A stretch of 64,000 nucleotides of DNA, from NCBI GenBank assembly GCA_014843695.1, contig CM026386.1, positions 18,839,973 to 18,903,972 on the forward strand, read 5' to 3'. This document shows positions 1-12,300 of the stretch, piece after piece (the first letter of the stretch is position 1; each line of letters begins with the position of its first letter). Made by a program: the position numbers and the translations under genes. Source of the stretch: Archivesica marissinica (Eukaryota > Mollusca > Bivalvia > Venerida > Vesicomyidae). The notes below the pieces were generated by a model. It did not search any database and was not told the DNA's origin. It saw nothing but the letters and a program-made list of their open reading frames with translations.

Positions 1-1560
1 TCGTTCACCTGTGAGACAGAGGTGTGTGCACGTCGTAAGAGACATGGGAGGACACACTAGATATTAGTTTCTCGGACATACAGATTGTATTGGGTGACTT
101 TTCACATTGTTCGGATTTTGCGTTGTGTCATTATTTTGTGAATTTTGATAATACAATGATGTTTGTTATTTGTTAAGTTTTATACATTATTGTTGATGAA
201 TTAAAAAGAAATTTCTAGTATGTACGTATGACATGTTGATTTATTCTTGGTCCAAACGTGAACAAAATCCTTTCACAAATAATGCAATATTACCGAATTA
301 TATAAGTGTCGGGTTACAAGTGGCCCTAAGTGTACATCATATCATATACAATTTTAATATACTTAACACTAACTGAACACTTTTTAACCAGTATTTTAAA
401 ACATTTAGAGCTCTTCTATTTCTTAAGATTGTTCTACCTGGTTCTCCATAAATAAAATTATTTTGGGTTTGATGTATAACCCCTAATAAATTCTTACAAT
501 ATAATACACTTGTTATCTAGGGTCTACTATTAGTGTTCATTTGTTATTGAATTTATTTAACTCGTTTTCTTAAAACAATAACTCGTCAGAGGGTCGTTTT
601 ATCGTTATAAGAAGACTTGTTAAATAAATGCAATAATAAAATGAACACTCATTTAACATCTTATATATATGAAATGAAAACTCGTCATAAATTATATATA
701 TATATTTATATATATATATATATATCTTATGCCAAGTACAATATCTAGATCTTGAGCATGGCTTAAATAAATGTTGTTGCAAAATCGGAATTAATAATTG
801 TGAAATTCGCACGTTCATATCGGTCTTTCGTATGCATGCGAGTTGATTACACGTAAATTATATCCTTTCCATTGGTCAAAGGCGGTCACGTGCTGACCCT
901 ACATGTGACTGTGGAAGTCAGTAAATATTTCATGCAGTCAGTAGAAATAAAATGGCTACTTCAGTTTTAAAACTCTCGATTCAGAAATTTAAAAGCGTTT
1001 AATTATTTTCTGAGCTTATTTTCGTCAAATAAATCGGCGTCAAAATTGTAACAATTAGTAAATTAGCCTGACTTGAGAAAGTCTATGATTTCCCAGAATG
1101 CTGGGTATGACATCCACCCAGACCAACTGTTGAACTGAGATCGTTGAATAGAGTAACTTGTAGAAATAAAGTTTTATATACACATCTTGTGTTTATTTAT
1201 TCATTGTATAACTTAGTTGTTATATAACTGAAACAGTACACATATTACAAAAATGTAAAGCTAGAATGAAGCGATAGCTTCTAGTTCACCGTCAGTAGTG
1301 TAATCAAATATATTTGCCGCACCAATTGTTTACACTGACATCAGAGAAATGCATGTCAAGGTCGATGAAAATGTGAGCAAAAAGTAAAAAGTAAGTTTAA
1401 ATACCGAAACGATACTGGCAGGTTCATCTTGTCAACAGTCATCCTGAGTCAGTTTGAATCTGAATTCTGAATCGATGTAATAATTCCAATATTTTTTTTC
1501 TCAGAGCAATATTTGTTTTAATTAATGGTGACCGATGCAATAAATGTATATATGTATATA
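1..1560. other. Noncoding flank, AT-rich, no gene recognised
   Basis: No credible coding region is visible. A TA dinucleotide run lies near 690-727. Around 860-1200 there is a compact stretch with an inverted CCAAT box, a CACGTG motif and an AATAAA at about 1165. This could be a degraded LTR or the 3' end of an unrecognised transcript, but there is no second copy in the window to test that. The rest is featureless AT-rich sequence. Confidence 0.5.
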
Positions 1561-1562
1561 TA

Positions 1563-1746
1563 TAACCATGTATATATTGGTGCAAGGGAGACAACTTATA
1601 TTTATAGCAACCATGTGTATATTGGTGCAAGGGAGACAACCTATATTTTATAGCAATCATGTATATATTGGTGCAAGGGAGACAACCTGTATATTATAGT
1701 AACTATGTAGATATTGTTGCAAGGGAGACAAACCTATATTTTATGA
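1563..1746. repeat. Short tandem repeat, ~48 bp unit, about 4 copies
   Basis: Four imperfect copies of a unit built on TATATTGGTGCAAGGGAGAC follow each other. They lie just 3' of the galactosyltransferase stop codon, so they could fall in its 3' UTR. The GGGAGACAAC core also appears singly near 55710 and 59217, so it may come from a dispersed element. Confidence 0.8.
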
Positions 1747-1847
1747 TAAACGTAAGAATCAATTTCAAATTGATGTCATCGCATTCAGTATATTGGATTA
1801 GTTCGTTATTGTCTATTAAATCATAATTCATCTAATGCACATATGTG

Positions 1848-3329
1848 TTATCGTACAGCTTTCAGGGAATGTATTGTACACGGGTGTTGCCAAATAATCT
1901 GCAGATCTGTCGGTGATATTCTGTGAGATGTAACTAACATGTCTCCCTTGTAAAGGCATGGGTCTGACCGAGGTATTCTTCGATTGAACCCAGGTATTCG
2001 TTGAAGTCTGAAACCAAGCTTCCGAATGCATAGAGACACATACACATCTTCTAAATGGAAAAATGGAACACTTGGAGAAATTTCATATACTTTGGTTGCT
2101 ACGGCCATACTTGTTACATAGCCCGTTCCCGAGCAATACCCTGGGTAATATTTCTCCGGATAGTTCCTCTGAGAAACAAACCACTTGGAATGAAGGTTTC
2201 TAATAGGGCTCACTCGACTTTTACAATATCCACCGATAGCGGTCTGTAGTGCACTACCAGCTGGCTCATTAAAAATCCTGAAAACATTTGGAATATTTAC
2301 AAACATATCATCATCAGTTTTCATCACGTACTGCGCATGTGCGCATTTTGTTGCCGCCCATTTAAATCCCATTATTGTTTTGTATGTTAAATTCTGGTAA
2401 GAATCAATACAATCTTCCATTATTATGTCATGGAAGACGTCGTTCTCTTTTAAAGTAATTTCTAGGTCTTTAAGCTCGTTTGTTTCTCCTAATAGAAAGG
2501 CATACCGTACATTCGCTGCATTATTGTTCGTATGAGTTAACCATGTGCTACGTATTGCTGTTCTGGCTTTGGTATGGTTATGTGTCGTTAGAATGAGAAT
2601 AATCAAATCTATTTGTTCAGTTGAATTACGAAGTTTGCATATTTGTTCGTTTTGAATTACGTAATTAAAATCGTGGTTAAAACATGCAGTACAATTTACT
2701 TTACGTGTGTCGTTTATGGCAGTCAATCTATTGCCAAATTTGTTGATCTCATCTTTATGTTCAATGTCACCATACCCGATCTCATCGTCGTCATAATCAA
2801 CGTGTGTTCCATCACTTTCCTTCGGACTTATCGCTCGTACTACAATATTAGTATCACTTTCTTTCGACTCAGTTTCTGATTTCGGCTGTTCCACTTTGGA
2901 GGTTACAACTTTGTTTCCAGCTGGGATTCTATCTGGATTATTGATACCTTTATCATCTCCATTGTATATATTGAGTTTCTTTACTACTTTCTCAGCCATT
3001 TGTGGTTTCTTTATTATGTCAATTGTGTTTGCTTCAACTTGTTCAGTCTTATCACTATCGCTCACTTGAGCTGCAATTGAGTTCAAAGTATATGTTCCAT
3101 TTATCGGTTTAACTGACGATATGTTCCTAGATCTAATACAGTTTATGATGTCATTAATATTACTTTTCATTTGAAATGACATGTCGACAGTGGCCGATAT
3201 CATCGATGTGGAAATCACAATGTAGCAACATACATTAAGTGTAAGAGCTAGAAACGTGAACAATACCACATTTATCGATCTTGTTCCGAAGCAAGACACA
3301 TACAATTTTCGTACGCTAGATATATTCAT
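1848..3329 (-). CDS. Beta-1,3-galactosyltransferase-like protein (GT31)
   Basis: A 493-residue type II Golgi membrane glycosyltransferase that is expected to add galactose (or a related sugar) from a UDP-sugar in beta-1,3 linkage to glycan acceptors in the Golgi lumen. A short basic cytoplasmic tail is followed by one membrane anchor at about residues 19-41, a long charged stem to about 235, and a GT31 catalytic domain at about 240-480. Visible family motifs are ARTAIRSTWL near 255, EDCIDSYQNLTYKT near 305, the metal-binding DDD at 339-341 (KTDDDMFVN), YPGYCSGTGYV near 395 and EDVYV at 427-431. Several lumenal N-x-S/T sequons occur (for example N77, N206, N212, N235, N313). The frame is uninterrupted and single-exon, which is common in this family. 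The start is the first Met and gives a normal tail before the anchor. Acceptor specificity cannot be told from sequence; a B3GNT-type activity is the main alternative. Confidence 0.9.
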   Translation of the reverse strand: MNISSVRKLYVSCFGTRSINVVLFTFLALTLNVCCYIVISTSMISATVDMSFQMKSNINDIINCIRSRNISSVKPINGTYTLNSIAAQVSDSDKTEQVEANTIDIIKKPQMAEKVVKKLNIYNGDDKGINNPDRIPAGNKVVTSKVEQPKSETESKESDTNIVVRAISPKESDGTHVDYDDDEIGYGDIEHKDEINKFGNRLTAINDTRKVNCTACFNHDFNYVIQNEQICKLRNSTEQIDLIILILTTHNHTKARTAIRSTWLTHTNNNAANVRYAFLLGETNELKDLEITLKENDVFHDIIMEDCIDSYQNLTYKTIMGFKWAATKCAHAQYVMKTDDDMFVNIPNVFRIFNEPAGSALQTAIGGYCKSRVSPIRNLHSKWFVSQRNYPEKYYPGYCSGTGYVTSMAVATKVYEISPSVPFFHLEDVYVSLCIRKLGFRLQRIPGFNRRIPRSDPCLYKGDMLVTSHRISPTDLQIIWQHPCTIHSLKAVR

Positions 3330-3458
3330 ATTTGGTTGGACTGAGTTTAATCTAAATAAAAATTCAACTGCAAACTCTAGATATCACTCTTTAATGCAGT
3401 GACAATTTGTTATTCCTCATAAAACAGGTTCATGTTCCATTCATACAAATATCCTGGT

Positions 3459-3636
3459 TCACAGTTAGTTTTGATAACTTGTTTCTGCGTAGCCAGGTAC
3501 ACAGTTAGCTTTGATAACTTGTTTCTGTGTAGCCAGGTACACAGTTAGCTTTGATAACTTGTTTCTGCGTAGCCAGGTACACAGTTAGCTTTGATAACTT
3601 GTTTCTGTGTAGCCAGGTACACAGTTAGCTTTGATA
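3459..3636. repeat. 40 bp tandem repeat running into the assembly gap
   Basis: About 4.5 copies of a 40 bp unit containing GTAGCCAGGTACACAGTTAG. Units alternate between TTTCTGCGTAG and TTTCTGTGTAG, which suggests an 80 bp dimer as the amplifying unit. The array is cut off by the run of N, so its real length is unknown. Confidence 0.9.
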
Positions 3637-4636
3637 NNNNNNNNNNNNNNNNNNNNNNNNNNNNNNNNNNNNNNNNNNNNNNNNNNNNNNNNNNNNNNNN
3701 NNNNNNNNNNNNNNNNNNNNNNNNNNNNNNNNNNNNNNNNNNNNNNNNNNNNNNNNNNNNNNNNNNNNNNNNNNNNNNNNNNNNNNNNNNNNNNNNNNNN
3801 NNNNNNNNNNNNNNNNNNNNNNNNNNNNNNNNNNNNNNNNNNNNNNNNNNNNNNNNNNNNNNNNNNNNNNNNNNNNNNNNNNNNNNNNNNNNNNNNNNNN
3901 NNNNNNNNNNNNNNNNNNNNNNNNNNNNNNNNNNNNNNNNNNNNNNNNNNNNNNNNNNNNNNNNNNNNNNNNNNNNNNNNNNNNNNNNNNNNNNNNNNNN
4001 NNNNNNNNNNNNNNNNNNNNNNNNNNNNNNNNNNNNNNNNNNNNNNNNNNNNNNNNNNNNNNNNNNNNNNNNNNNNNNNNNNNNNNNNNNNNNNNNNNNN
4101 NNNNNNNNNNNNNNNNNNNNNNNNNNNNNNNNNNNNNNNNNNNNNNNNNNNNNNNNNNNNNNNNNNNNNNNNNNNNNNNNNNNNNNNNNNNNNNNNNNNN
4201 NNNNNNNNNNNNNNNNNNNNNNNNNNNNNNNNNNNNNNNNNNNNNNNNNNNNNNNNNNNNNNNNNNNNNNNNNNNNNNNNNNNNNNNNNNNNNNNNNNNN
4301 NNNNNNNNNNNNNNNNNNNNNNNNNNNNNNNNNNNNNNNNNNNNNNNNNNNNNNNNNNNNNNNNNNNNNNNNNNNNNNNNNNNNNNNNNNNNNNNNNNNN
4401 NNNNNNNNNNNNNNNNNNNNNNNNNNNNNNNNNNNNNNNNNNNNNNNNNNNNNNNNNNNNNNNNNNNNNNNNNNNNNNNNNNNNNNNNNNNNNNNNNNNN
4501 NNNNNNNNNNNNNNNNNNNNNNNNNNNNNNNNNNNNNNNNNNNNNNNNNNNNNNNNNNNNNNNNNNNNNNNNNNNNNNNNNNNNNNNNNNNNNNNNNNNN
4601 NNNNNNNNNNNNNNNNNNNNNNNNNNNNNNNNNNNN
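3637..4636. other. Assembly gap of 1000 N
   Basis: Exactly 1000 N separate the 40 bp repeat from a TGTC tetranucleotide run. The round length suggests a placeholder, so true distance and content are unknown. Open frames running through it are meaningless. Confidence 0.98.

Positions 4637-4735
<99 letters not shown>
4637..4735. repeat. (TGTC)n microsatellite
   Basis: About 24 perfect copies of the tetranucleotide TGTC border the gap. It is stop-free in several frames and creates spurious open frames on both strands. Confidence 0.97.
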
Positions 4736-5195
4736 TCATGTCAGGCAGAATAAACTGAATGCATCATTGGCCAGAGTTGTGATGGGAAGAAAATGTATTC
4801 ATCATATTTTACAGATTGTAGCATAATTATATATAGCTTACATCATTGAAAACCACCTTGCAACCCCTATATTACTGGCTCCTTGATCCCACAAAATGAG
4901 GAGATTTCACATTTCATGGAATTCACACATTAAAGGGACCACATTCACAATAGGGGTCTGATTTCTGGCAATCAAGTAAAAATGCCACTGGCTGAAGTTT
5001 CCACAGATTCCATGTTCACTCAACTGTTACATGAGGGATTTGCAGTCTTTAAGACGTGACGGTTACATGCCGGGGTCGAGTATTAACCGGTGGGCCTCCT
5101 TCGACAGTCAAACAAAAACCAACACATCACATATAGGTACTCGAGTGTCGAACATTCATTAATAAGCTCGAAATATACACACAGTGGTCCGCCTA
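4736..5195. other. Noncoding spacer, nothing recognised
   Basis: No gene, array or known retroelement signature was seen here. Confidence 0.5.
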
Positions 5196-5434
5196 CGTGG
5201 TGGTCGAGAGGTTACGGTTACTGACTTGACCACTGTAACGTCAGGTGCGAAAAGGTCCGGAGTTCGAGCCCCGCTGGAGCCGTTACGATTGTGCCCTTTG
5301 GCAAGGCATTTAAATTCCACATGCCTGTTCTCTCTCCCTCGTGGCGATGGATTCCACCAGGAATGAGGTCTCGAGAGTGATTAATATTAGTTGTAAGAAC
5401 TTGTTTCGCAAACGAACTAAAATAAATTTGTATT
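5196..5434 (+). mobile_element. SINE-1 copy with an odd tRNA head
   Basis: The body is typical SINE-1: B-box-like GAGTTCGAGCCCC, then GGCAAGGCATTTAAATTCCA, GATGGATTCCA, and tail A (GAGAGTGATTAATATTAG ... CTAAAATAAA). The 5' part differs from other SINE-1 copies and carries a Ser/Leu-type head (GGTCGAGAGGTTACGG), so it may be a chimera of two SINE heads. Confidence 0.85.
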
Positions 5435-5465
5435 AACCAACTACGAGCATATGTCTTAATTTTAA

Positions 5466-7730
5466 TGTTTATGTCCAACGGAATGTTCTGGTTTGTTGTT
5501 TATATCTATTTTGTATTGTTGTGTGTTTGTGTCCAACGGAATGTTCTGGTTTGTTGTTTATATCTATTTTGTATTGTTGTGTGTTTGTGTCCAACGGAAT
5601 GTTCTGGTTTGTTGTTTATATCTATTTTGTATTGTTGTGTGTTTGTGTCCAACGGAAAGTTCTGGTTTGTTGTTTATATCTATTTTGTATTGTTGTGTGT
5701 TTGTGTCCAACGGAATGTTCTGGTTTGTTGTTTATATCTATTTTGTATTGTTGTGTGTTTGTGTCCAACGGAATGTTCTGGTTTGTTGTTTATATCTATT
5801 TTGTATTGTTGTGTGTTTGTGTCCAACGGAATGTTCTGGTTTGTTGTTTATATCTATTTTGTATTGTTGTGTGTTTGTGTCCAACGGAAAGTTCTGGTTT
5901 GTTGTTTATATCTATTTTGTATTGTTGTGTGTTTGTCGATGCAACGGAAAGTTCTGGTTTGTTGTTTATATCTATTTTGTATTGTTGTGTGTTTGTCGAT
6001 CAACGGAAGTTCTGGTTTGTTGTTTATATCTATTTTGTATTGTTGTGTGTTTGTCGATGCAACGGAAGTTCTGGTTTGTTGTTTATATCTATTTGTATTG
6101 TTGTGTGTTGTGATGCAACGGAATGTTCTGGTTTGTTGTTTATATCTATTTTGTATTGTTGTGTGTTTGTGTCCAACGGAATGTTCTGGTTTGTTGTTTA
6201 TATCTATTTTGTATTGTTGTGTGTTTGTGTCCAACGGAAAGTTCTGGTTTGTTGTTTATATCTATTTTGTATTGTTGTGTGTTTGTCGATGCAACGGAAA
6301 GTTCTGGTTTGTTGTTTATATCTATTTTGTATTGTTGTGTGTTTGTCGATGCAACGGAATGTTCTGGTTTGTTGTTTATATCTATTTTGTATTGTTGTGT
6401 GTTTGTCGATGCAACGGAAAGTTCTGGTTTGTTGTTTATATCTATTTTGTATTGTTGTGTGTTTGTCGATGCAACGGAAAGTTCTGGTTTGTTGTTTATA
6501 TCTATTTTGTATTGTTGTGTGTTTGTCGATGCAACGGAATGTTCTGGTTTGTTGTTTATATCTATTTTGTATTGTTGTGTGTTTGTCGATGCAACGGAAA
6601 GTTCTGGTTTGTTGTTTATATCTATTTTGTATTGTTGTGTGTTTGTCGTGCAACGGAAAGTTCTGGTTTGTTGTTTATATCTATTTTGTATTGTTGTGTG
6701 TTTGTGTCCAACGGAATGTTCTGGTTTGTTGTTTATATCTATTTTGTATTGTTGTGTGTTTGTCGTGCAACGGAAAGTTCTGGTTTGTTGTTTATATCTA
6801 TTTTGTATTGTTGTGTGTTTGTGATGCAACGGAAAGTTCTGGTTTGTTGTTTATATCTATTTTGTATTGTTGTGTGTTTGTCGATGCAACGGAATGTTCT
6901 GGTTTGTTGTTTATATCTATTTTGTATTGTTGTGTGTTTGTCGATGCAACGGAAAGTTCTGGTTTGTTGTTTATATCTATTTTGTATTGTTGTGTGTTTG
7001 TCGATGCAGCGGAAAGTTCTGGTTTGTTGTTTTATCTATTTTGTATTGTTGTGTGTTTGTGTCAACGGAAGTTCTGTTTGTTGTTTATATCTATTTTGTA
7101 TTGTTGTGTGTTTGTCGATGCAACGGAAAGTTCTGGTTTGTTGTTTATATCTATTTTGTATTGTTGTGTGTTTGTCGATGCAACGGAAAGTTCTGGTTTG
7201 TTGTTTATATCTATTTTGTATTGTTGTGTGTTTGTCGATGCAACGGAAAGTTCTGGTTTGTTGTTTATATCTATTTTGTATTGTTGTGTGTTTGTCGATG
7301 CAACGGAAAGTTCTGGTTTGTTGTTTATATCTATTTTGTATTGTTGTGTGTTTGTCGATGCAACGGAAAGTTCTGGTTTGTTGTTTATATCTAATTTGTA
7401 TTGTTGTGTGTTTGTCGATGCAACGGAAAGTTCTGGTTTATTGTTTATTTCTATTTTGTATTGTTGTGTGTTTGTCGATGCAACGGAAAGTTCTGGTTTG
7501 TTGTTTATATCTATTTTGTATTGTTGTGTGTTTGTCGATGCAACGGAATGTTCTGGTTTGTTGTTTATATCTATTTTGTATTGTTGTGTGTTTGTCGATG
7601 CAACGGAAAGTTCTGGTTTGTTGTTTATATCTATTTTGTATTGTTGTGTGGTTGTCGATGCAACGGAAAGTTCTGGTTTGTTGTTTATATCTATTTTGTA
7701 TTGTTGTGTGTTTGTCGATGCAACGGAAAA
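5466..7730. repeat. Minisatellite, 58/60 bp units, ~38 copies
   Basis: Units share GTTCTGGTTTGTTGTTTATA and come in two main lengths: a 58 bp form with GTGTCCAACGG and a 60 bp form with GTCGATGCAACGG. The 58 bp form dominates the first ~470 bp and the 60 bp form the rest. The unit is free of stop codons in all three forward frames, so open frames of up to 802 codons run through it. They survive every 2 bp frame change, which shows they are not selected coding sequence. Confidence 0.97.
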
Positions 7731-8929
7731 CTCTTTATGGTTGCATCTATTTTTATGTTTTGTGTTTTCAGTACCGTAGTCAGAGGAAAAATTTCAACCG
7801 AGGCAATCTAGGGGGGAGGGGTCCGGGGGCATGTTCCCCCTTAAAATTGTTTAGACGTATAATTATGTGCTGACCATTCAGCTAAGGGACATATTTTGCA
7901 TTTTATTTATTTATTTATTTGTTCATATATTTTAACCGAGGCATCTGCCTCGGTGTGCCTCAGTGTGGCTACGGGCCTGATTTTAGTTGATACAACGGAA
8001 TGTTTATATTGGTTGCTTTAATATATTATTATATGTCTGTGCGGTAGTTGTTGCAACAATTATTTGATGGTGTTTTTGTAATAAAAAGAAGTGTGCATTA
8101 GTTGTGAAAGTTCTTAATGGATGTGTTTGCATATTATTTACCACCATTCGCGCGCGGAACCAGACTTCACTTTGTTAAATCCAACCGACTGGCGTATTGG
8201 TTTCGGGTCCTGCGTTCCCTATTTCTTTCAAAAGGACACGATAAAACATGGGCTGCAATTGGATACCATCATAAATTGACAGTTCTATAAACGACTGGAT
8301 TATGATCTATGGGGGATCTTAAAACCCTAGTCGTGCATTATGGATAATTTGGCAATAAACACGTATAACACATTTGCTGAATGAGCGTCTGGCATTTATG
8401 CAAATTTTAATGACTGAAGAAGTTATTTTACAACTTTTATTTGTTTTATTACAAAATTCCAGTTTTAAGTCGAGCTATCGGTTGCGTTTGGCTAGTTTAT
8501 GAGCATTGTTGCCTAGAATTTGACAGCGGGTACGTGGCAGTCGATTTCAAAATCCACACGCACTACGCCAATAACACGCAAAATGATATGATATTTCCCA
8601 AACTATCAATTAAAATTATCAATTACAACAAAAGGCCTCTCACTAATTTACGATGTGGAATTGATCGTTGGTTCCCTATGCTCTACCACAGTGTTTCTTC
8701 TCGAGGATTACAGAATGTTCTAAGAATTAATTTATTCCGTTGTAAGCTATAAAATGATGCTGTGGCGTTCTTAAAATACGTGTTATCGATACAGTACCAT
8801 TATTCAGATTTCCTTTTTGTGCTTCATTATAAAGTAGACGAACATATTTATTTATGTGCGTCATTTGGTCTGCTCAACACAAGTGTGCATAACGCCATGT
8901 CATTTCTTGAGAATACCCTGCCTATGCAA
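7731..8929. other. Noncoding spacer with a possible dispersed repeat
   Basis: Around 7770-7985 there is a G-rich/C-rich stretch, a (TTTA)n run and the palindrome CCGAGGCATCTGCCTCGG, typical of a degraded dispersed element. No gene is recognised up to the next array. Confidence 0.4.
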
Positions 8930-9345
8930 TTGTGGGAGATCAGTCGTGCTATGCCTTCGCTGTAGACATTCTTCTTATATGCCATTGTGAGAGAACGACC
9001 GTGCGATATCATTGCCGGAGGACAGTTTCTATACCATCGCTGGAGAATGCCATTATGGGAGATCAGTCGTGCTATGCCATCGCTGTAGACATTCTTCTTA
9101 TATGCCATTGTGGGAGAACGGCCGTGCGATAACATTGCCGTAGGACAGTTTCTATACCATCGCTGGAGAATGCCATTGTGGGAGAACGACCGTGCGATAT
9201 CATTGCCGGAGGACAGTTTCTATACCATCACTGGAGAATGCCATTGTGAGAGAACGACCGTGCGATATCATTGCCGGAGGACAGTTTCTATACCATCGCT
9301 GGAGAATGCCATTGTGGGAGAACGACCATGCGATATCATTGCTGG
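8930..9345. repeat. Diverged edge of the 27 bp array
   Basis: Longer composite units recur here, built from GAGAACGACCGTGCGATATC, GAGGACAGTTTCTATACC and GAGAATGCCATTGTG. The first is recognisably the ancestor or relative of the 27 bp unit that follows. A diverged edge is expected when unequal exchange homogenises the interior of an array. Confidence 0.8.
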
Positions 9346-12300
9346 TTAACAACCGAGGCATATCATTAGAACTGCCGAACTATGTCATTGCTGGAGAACA
9401 GCCGAATTATGTCATTGCTGGATAACAGCCGAATTATGTCATTGCTGTAGAACAGCCGAACTATGTCATTGCTGGTGAACAGCCGAACTATGTCATTGCT
9501 GCAGAACAGCCGAACTATGCCATTGCTTGTGAACAGCCGAACTATGTCATTGCTGCAGAAAAGCCGAACTATACCATTGCTTGTGAACAGCCGAACTATG
9601 TCTTTGCTGGAGAACAGCCGAACTATACCATTGCTTGTGAACAGCCGAACTATGTCATTGCTGCAGAACAGCCGAACTATACCATTGCTTGTGAACAGCC
9701 GAACTATGTCTTTGCTGCAGAACAGCCGAACTATGTCATTGCTGCAGAACAGCCGAACTATACCATTGCTTGTGAACAGCCGAACTATGTCATTGCTGGA
9801 GAACAGCCGAACTATGTCTTTGCTGGTGAACAGCCGAACTATGTCATTGCTGCTGAACAGCCGAACTATGTCATTGCTGCAGAACAGCCGAACTATGCCA
9901 TTGCTTGTGAACAGCCGAACTATGTCATTGCTGCAGAACAGCCGAACTATACCATTGCTTGTGAACAGCCGAACTATGTCTTTGCTGGAGAACAGCCGAA
10001 CTATACCATTGCTTGTGAACAGCCGAACTATGTCATTGCTGCAGAACAGCCGAACTATACCATTGCTTGTGAACAGCCGAACTATGTCTTTGCTGCAGAA
10101 CAGCCGAACTATGTCATTGCTGCAGAACAGCCGAACTATACCATTGCTTGTGAACAGCCGAACTATGTCATTGCTGGAGAACAGCCGAACTATGTCATCG
10201 CTGGAGAACAGCCGAACATGTCATTGCTGGAGAACAGCCGAACTATGTCATCGCTGGAGAACAGCCGAACTATGTCATTGCTGGAGAAAAGCCGAACTAT
10301 GTCATCGCTGGAGAACAGCCGAACTATGTCATTGCTGGAGAACAGCCGAACTATGTCATTGGTGGAGAACAGCCGAACTATGTCATCGCTGGAGAACAGC
10401 CGTGCTATGGCATTGCTGGAGAACAGCCGAACTATGGCATTGCTGGAGAACAGCCGAACTATGTCATTCCTGGAGAACAGCCGAACTATGGCATTGCTGG
10501 AGAACAGCCGAACTATGGCATTGCTGGAACTATGGCATTGCTGGAGAACAGCCGAACTATGGCATTGCTGGAGAACAGCCGAACTATGGCATTGCTGGAG
10601 AACAGCCGAACTATGTCATCGCTGGAGAACAGCCGAACTATACCATTGCTGGAGAACAGCCGAACTATGTCATCGCTGGAGAACAGCCGAACTATGTCAT
10701 CGCTGGAGAACAGCCGAACTATGTCATTGCTGGAGAACAGCCGAACTATGTCATTGGTGGAGAACAGCCGAACTATGTCATCGCTGGAGAACAGCCGTGC
10801 TATGGCATTGCTGGAGAACAGCCGAACTATGGCATTGCTGGAGAACAGCCGAACTATGGCATTGCTGGAGAACAGCCGAACTATGTCATTACTGGAGAAC
10901 AGCCGAATTATGTCATTCCTGGAGAACAGCCGAACTATGGCATTACTGGAGAACAGCCGAACTATGTCATTCCTGGAGAACAGCCGTGCTATGGCATTGC
11001 TGGAGAACAGCCGAACTATGGCATTGCTGGAGAACAGCCGAACTATGTCATTCCTGGAGAACAGCCGAACTATGTCATTGCTGGATAACAGCCGAACTAT
11101 GTCATTGCTGGTGAACAGCCGAACTATGTCATTGCTGCTGAACAGCCGAACTATGTCATTGCTGCAGAACAGCCGAACTATGTCATTGCTTGTGAACAGC
11201 CGAACTATGTCATTGCTGCAGAACAGCCGAACTATACCATTGCTTGTGAACAGCCGAACTATGTCATTGCTGGAGAACAGCCGAACTATGTCTTTGCTGG
11301 TGAACAGCCGAACTATGTCATTGCTGCTGAACAGCCGAACTATGTCATTGCTGCAGAACAGCCGAACTATGCCATTGCTTGTGAACAGCCGAACTATGTC
11401 ATTGCTGCAGAACAGCCGAACTATACCATTGCTTGTGAACAGCCGAACTATGTCTTTGCTGGAGAACAGCCGAACTATACCATTGCTTGTGAACAGCCGA
11501 ACTATGTCATTGCTGCAGAACAGCCGAACTATACCATTGCTTGTGAACAGCCGAACTATGTCTTTGCTGCAGAACAGCCGAACTATGTCATTGCTGCAGA
11601 ACAGCCGAACTATACCATTGCTTGTGAACAGCCGAACTATGTCATTGCTGGAGAACAGCCGAACTATGTCATCGCTGGAGAACAGCCGAACATGTCATTG
11701 CTGGAGAACAGCCGAACTATGTCATCGCTGGAGAACAGCCGAACTATGTCATTGCTGGAGAACAGCCGAACTATGTCATTGGTGGAGAACAGCCGAACTA
11801 TGTCATCGCTGGAGAACAGCCGTGCTATGGCATTGCTGGAGAACAGCCGAACTATGGCATTGCTGGAGAACAGCCGAACTATGTCATTCCTGGAGAACAG
11901 CCGAACTATGGCATTGCTGGAGAACAGCCGAACTATGGCATTGCTGGAACTATGGCATTGCTGGAGAACAGCCGAACTATGGCATTGCTGGAGAACAGCC
12001 GAACTATGGCATTGCTGGAGAACAGCCGAACTATGTCATCGCTGGAGAACAGCCGAACTATACCATTGCTGGAGAACAGCCGAACTATGTCATCGCTGGA
12101 GAACAGCCGAACTATGTCATCGCTGGAGAACAGCCGAACTATGTCATTGGTGGAGAACAGCCGAACTATGTCATCGCTGGAGAACAGCCGTGCTATGGCA
12201 TTGCTGGAGAACAGCCGAACTATGGCATTGCTGGAGAACAGCCGAACTATGGCATTGCTGGAGAACAGCCGAACTATGTCATTGCTGGAGAACAGCCGAA

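Noticed and set aside
3585..4826. Open frames across the gap
   Set aside because: They consist of N and TGTC repeats.
5465..7873. 802- and 752-codon open frames
   Set aside because: They run through a 58/60 bp minisatellite that is stop-free in all forward frames; no domain, no conserved frame.
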